A stretch of DNA of 22,007 nt from a virus: IMG/VR virus record IMGVR_UViG_3300018429_000012, positions 1-22,007 of that record. One strand, 5' to 3'. Numbering within the stretch: the first letter of the stretch is position 1; the number at the start of each line of letters is the position of its first letter. Position numbers and translations under genes: made by a program. This document shows, in pieces, positions 20,408 to 22,007 of this stretch. Below the pieces are notes generated by a model, which saw only the letters and a program-made list of their open reading frames with translations, was not told where the DNA came from and did not search any database.

Positions 20408-22007
20408 GGAGTCGCGCACCGTCCGGATCCGGTTCGACGGCACCACCGCGGGGCTGAGTCGCGCCGCCCGTCAGGGTGAGCGGGACATCGACCGGTTCGG
20501 CGAGTCGCTGGGGCGGGTGCGCAGCATGGCCGGCGGGGTGGCCGCCGGCGCCGCCAAGATCGGTCTCGCACTGGCCGCGGTGGCCGTGAAGGGTGTCTTG
20601 GCTGCGGTCACTGCGGCCAAGCTGGTCTCGCTGTTCGGTGCCCTGGCCGGCGTGGTGGGTACCGCATCGGGGGCGATGCTGCTGTTCCCGGCCGTGCTGG
20701 CCGCGGCTGGGATCGGGTTCGGTGCGCTTAAGCTCGGGTTGTCCGGGTTCGGTGAGGCGCTTTCCAACATGGGTGACCCGGCGAAGTTTGCCGAGTCGAT
20801 CAAGGGGCTTGCCCCGGCGGCGCAGGCTGCGGCGAAGGCCGTTGCCGGGCTGAAGCCGCAGTTCGACGAGTTGCGCACCTCGGTGCAGGAACGACTGTTC
20901 GCCGGCCTGGCCGGCGACATCAGTACCGTCGGGTCGAAAATCCTGTCTGGTCTGCGGACCCCGTTCCAGTTGGTGGCAGTGGAGGCCAACGCCCAGCTGA
21001 AGGGGATCTTCGCCGACTTCTCCTCCGACGGGTTCCAGCGTGACATCGCCGGGATCGGCACTCAGGGTGCGTTCGCCTTTAACAACATCATCGGTGCCGC
21101 CCGGCCCCTGCTCGGTGTGCTGCTCGACGTCACCGCCGTCGGGTCTACCTTCCTGGACGGTCTCACCTCAGGTGCGGGGGACGCGGCGAAGCGGTTCGCT
21201 GCCATGGTGTCGGCCGCGCGGGAGTCGGGCCGGCTGCAGGAGATCATGTCGCAGGGTCTGTCCATCCTGGGTGATCTGGGCAAGGTGGCCGGCAACGTCG
21301 GCGGCATCCTGAAGGGCGTCTTCCAGGCCGCCGACCAGGGCGGTGGTGGGCTCGTCGAGACCCTGAAGACCGGCACCGCCGCGATCCGCGAGTTCGTCAA
21401 CAGCGCCGGCGGCCAGCAGGCCCTGCGGTCGTTCTTCGCCGCCACCTCCGCCATCGCCGACAACCTCGGCCAGGTCCTCATCGCCCTCGCCCCCGCGGTC
21501 GGCCCCGTCGTCGCGATCGTCGGGATCCTCGCGGTCGCCCTGGCGAACAAGCTCGGCCAGGCCGCCGAGAAGCTCGCACCCAAGATCGAACAGTTCGCCG
21601 GCTTCCTCAACGACAAGGTCATCCCGGCGTTGCGCTCCACCGGCGGCTGGGTGTCCGACACCCTCGTGCCGAAACTGCGCGAGCTCGGCGACTACCTGCA
21701 AGATCGGGTGCTGCCGGTTCTACGGGAGGTCGGGGACAAGGCGCTGGCCGGTGTCCGCTCGGCCATCGACACCGTCCGTGGCGCCATCGAGCGCAACCGT
21801 CCCGAGCTGGACAAGCTGTACTCCGGGTTTAAGCAGGCCGCGGACTTCATCGCCACCACCGTGCTGCCGCTGCTCGGGCCGCTGCTGAAGTTCGCGTTCG
21901 AGTCCCTCGGCCGCGGCATCGGGTCCGTGATCGTCATCGTGAGCACGTTGGTGAACATCTTCAACGCCTGCCGCGAAGCGGTGCTGCTGGTGATCCGCAC
22001 CATCACC
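20400..22007 (+). CDS. Tape measure protein (3' partial)
   Basis: The frame from GTG 20400 is open for 536 codons to the end of the window, so the real protein is longer. The sequence has the look of a tail tape measure: a basic/Arg start (TVRIRFDGTTAGLSRAARQGERDIDRFGESLGRVRSMAGG), a long Ala/Val/Gly hydrophobic region with likely membrane-active helices (LAAVAVKGVLAAVTAAKLVSLFGALAGVVGTASGAMLLFPAVLAAAGIGFGALKLGLSGF), then helical repeats with Gly/Leu/Ala and Lys. It sets tail length and is drawn through the tube at infection. It follows the chaperone and gp10-like genes as expected. Confidence 0.92.
   Translation, partial: MAEESRTVRIRFDGTTAGLSRAARQGERDIDRFGESLGRVRSMAGGVAAGAAKIGLALAAVAVKGVLAAVTAAKLVSLFGALAGVVGTASGAMLLFPAVLAAAGIGFGALKLGLSGFGEALSNMGDPAKFAESIKGLAPAAQAAAKAVAGLKPQFDELRTSVQERLFAGLAGDISTVGSKILSGLRTPFQLVAVEANAQLKGIFADFSSDGFQRDIAGIGTQGAFAFNNIIGAARPLLGVLLDVTAVGSTFLDGLTSGAGDAAKRFAAMVSAARESGRLQEIMSQGLSILGDLGKVAGNVGGILKGVFQAADQGGGGLVETLKTGTAAIREFVNSAGGQQALRSFFAATSAIADNLGQVLIALAPAVGPVVAIVGILAVALANKLGQAAEKLAPKIEQFAGFLNDKVIPALRSTGGWVSDTLVPKLRELGDYLQDRVLPVLREVGDKALAGVRSAIDTVRGAIERNRPELDKLYSGFKQAADFIATTVLPLLGPLLKFAFESLGRGIGSVIVIVSTLVNIFNACREAVLLVIRTIT

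Overview
The window is high-GC DNA with GTG, ATG and occasional TTG starts and dense stop/start overlaps. This fits a phage or prophage of an actinobacterium; the protein styles suggest a filamentous actinomycete (Pseudonocardia/Amycolatopsis/Streptomyces-like), but that host assignment is inference. The structural genes are those of a tailed siphovirus with an HK97-type head. No integrase, repressor, lysis or tail-fibre gene is visible, so temperate or virulent lifestyle cannot be decided here.

Layout. (1) 1-6015, plus strand: an almost gapless string of accessory or early genes. It holds a coiled-coil protein (5' partial), a Gp37/Gp68 (DUF5131) three-Cys protein, several small Cys-rich or unknown proteins, a phage metallopeptidase, a 54-aa ParB-N-terminus-like microprotein, a protein with an N-terminal QLDLF motif, a helix-turn-helix protein, an N6-adenine DNA methyltransferase without an evident target-recognition domain, and a sigma-region-4-like protein. 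(2) 6016-6983: the only sizeable non-coding stretch. It contains a small membrane-protein gene on the minus strand, a perfect 12-bp hairpin, and direct repeats spaced 21-22 bp; parts are visibly less GC-rich. (3) 6984-9563, plus strand: an HNH protein with a Pro/Thr repeat tail and three small phage proteins, two with zinc-ribbon cysteines. (4) 9639-22007, plus strand: HNH nuclease, small and large terminase, small membrane protein, portal, prohead protease, major capsid, terminator, possible decoration protein, head-tail connector genes, tail terminator, tail tube, a structural protein, tail assembly chaperone with a -1 frameshift signal, gp10-like tail protein, and the start of the tape measure, which runs off the window.

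How it works together: the right half is a packaging and virion assembly line. HNH plus TerS/TerL cut and pump DNA through the portal. The protease and capsid build the head, the adaptor genes join it to the tail, and the chaperone pair loads tail tube protein onto the tape measure. The left half probably modifies DNA (methyltransferase) and regulates expression (HTH and sigma-like proteins). Many of its small proteins have no known function. Apart from the expected frameshift, the most unusual items are the methyltransferase lacking a recognition domain, the ParB-like fragment, internal duplications in two proteins, and the repeat-bearing non-coding region.
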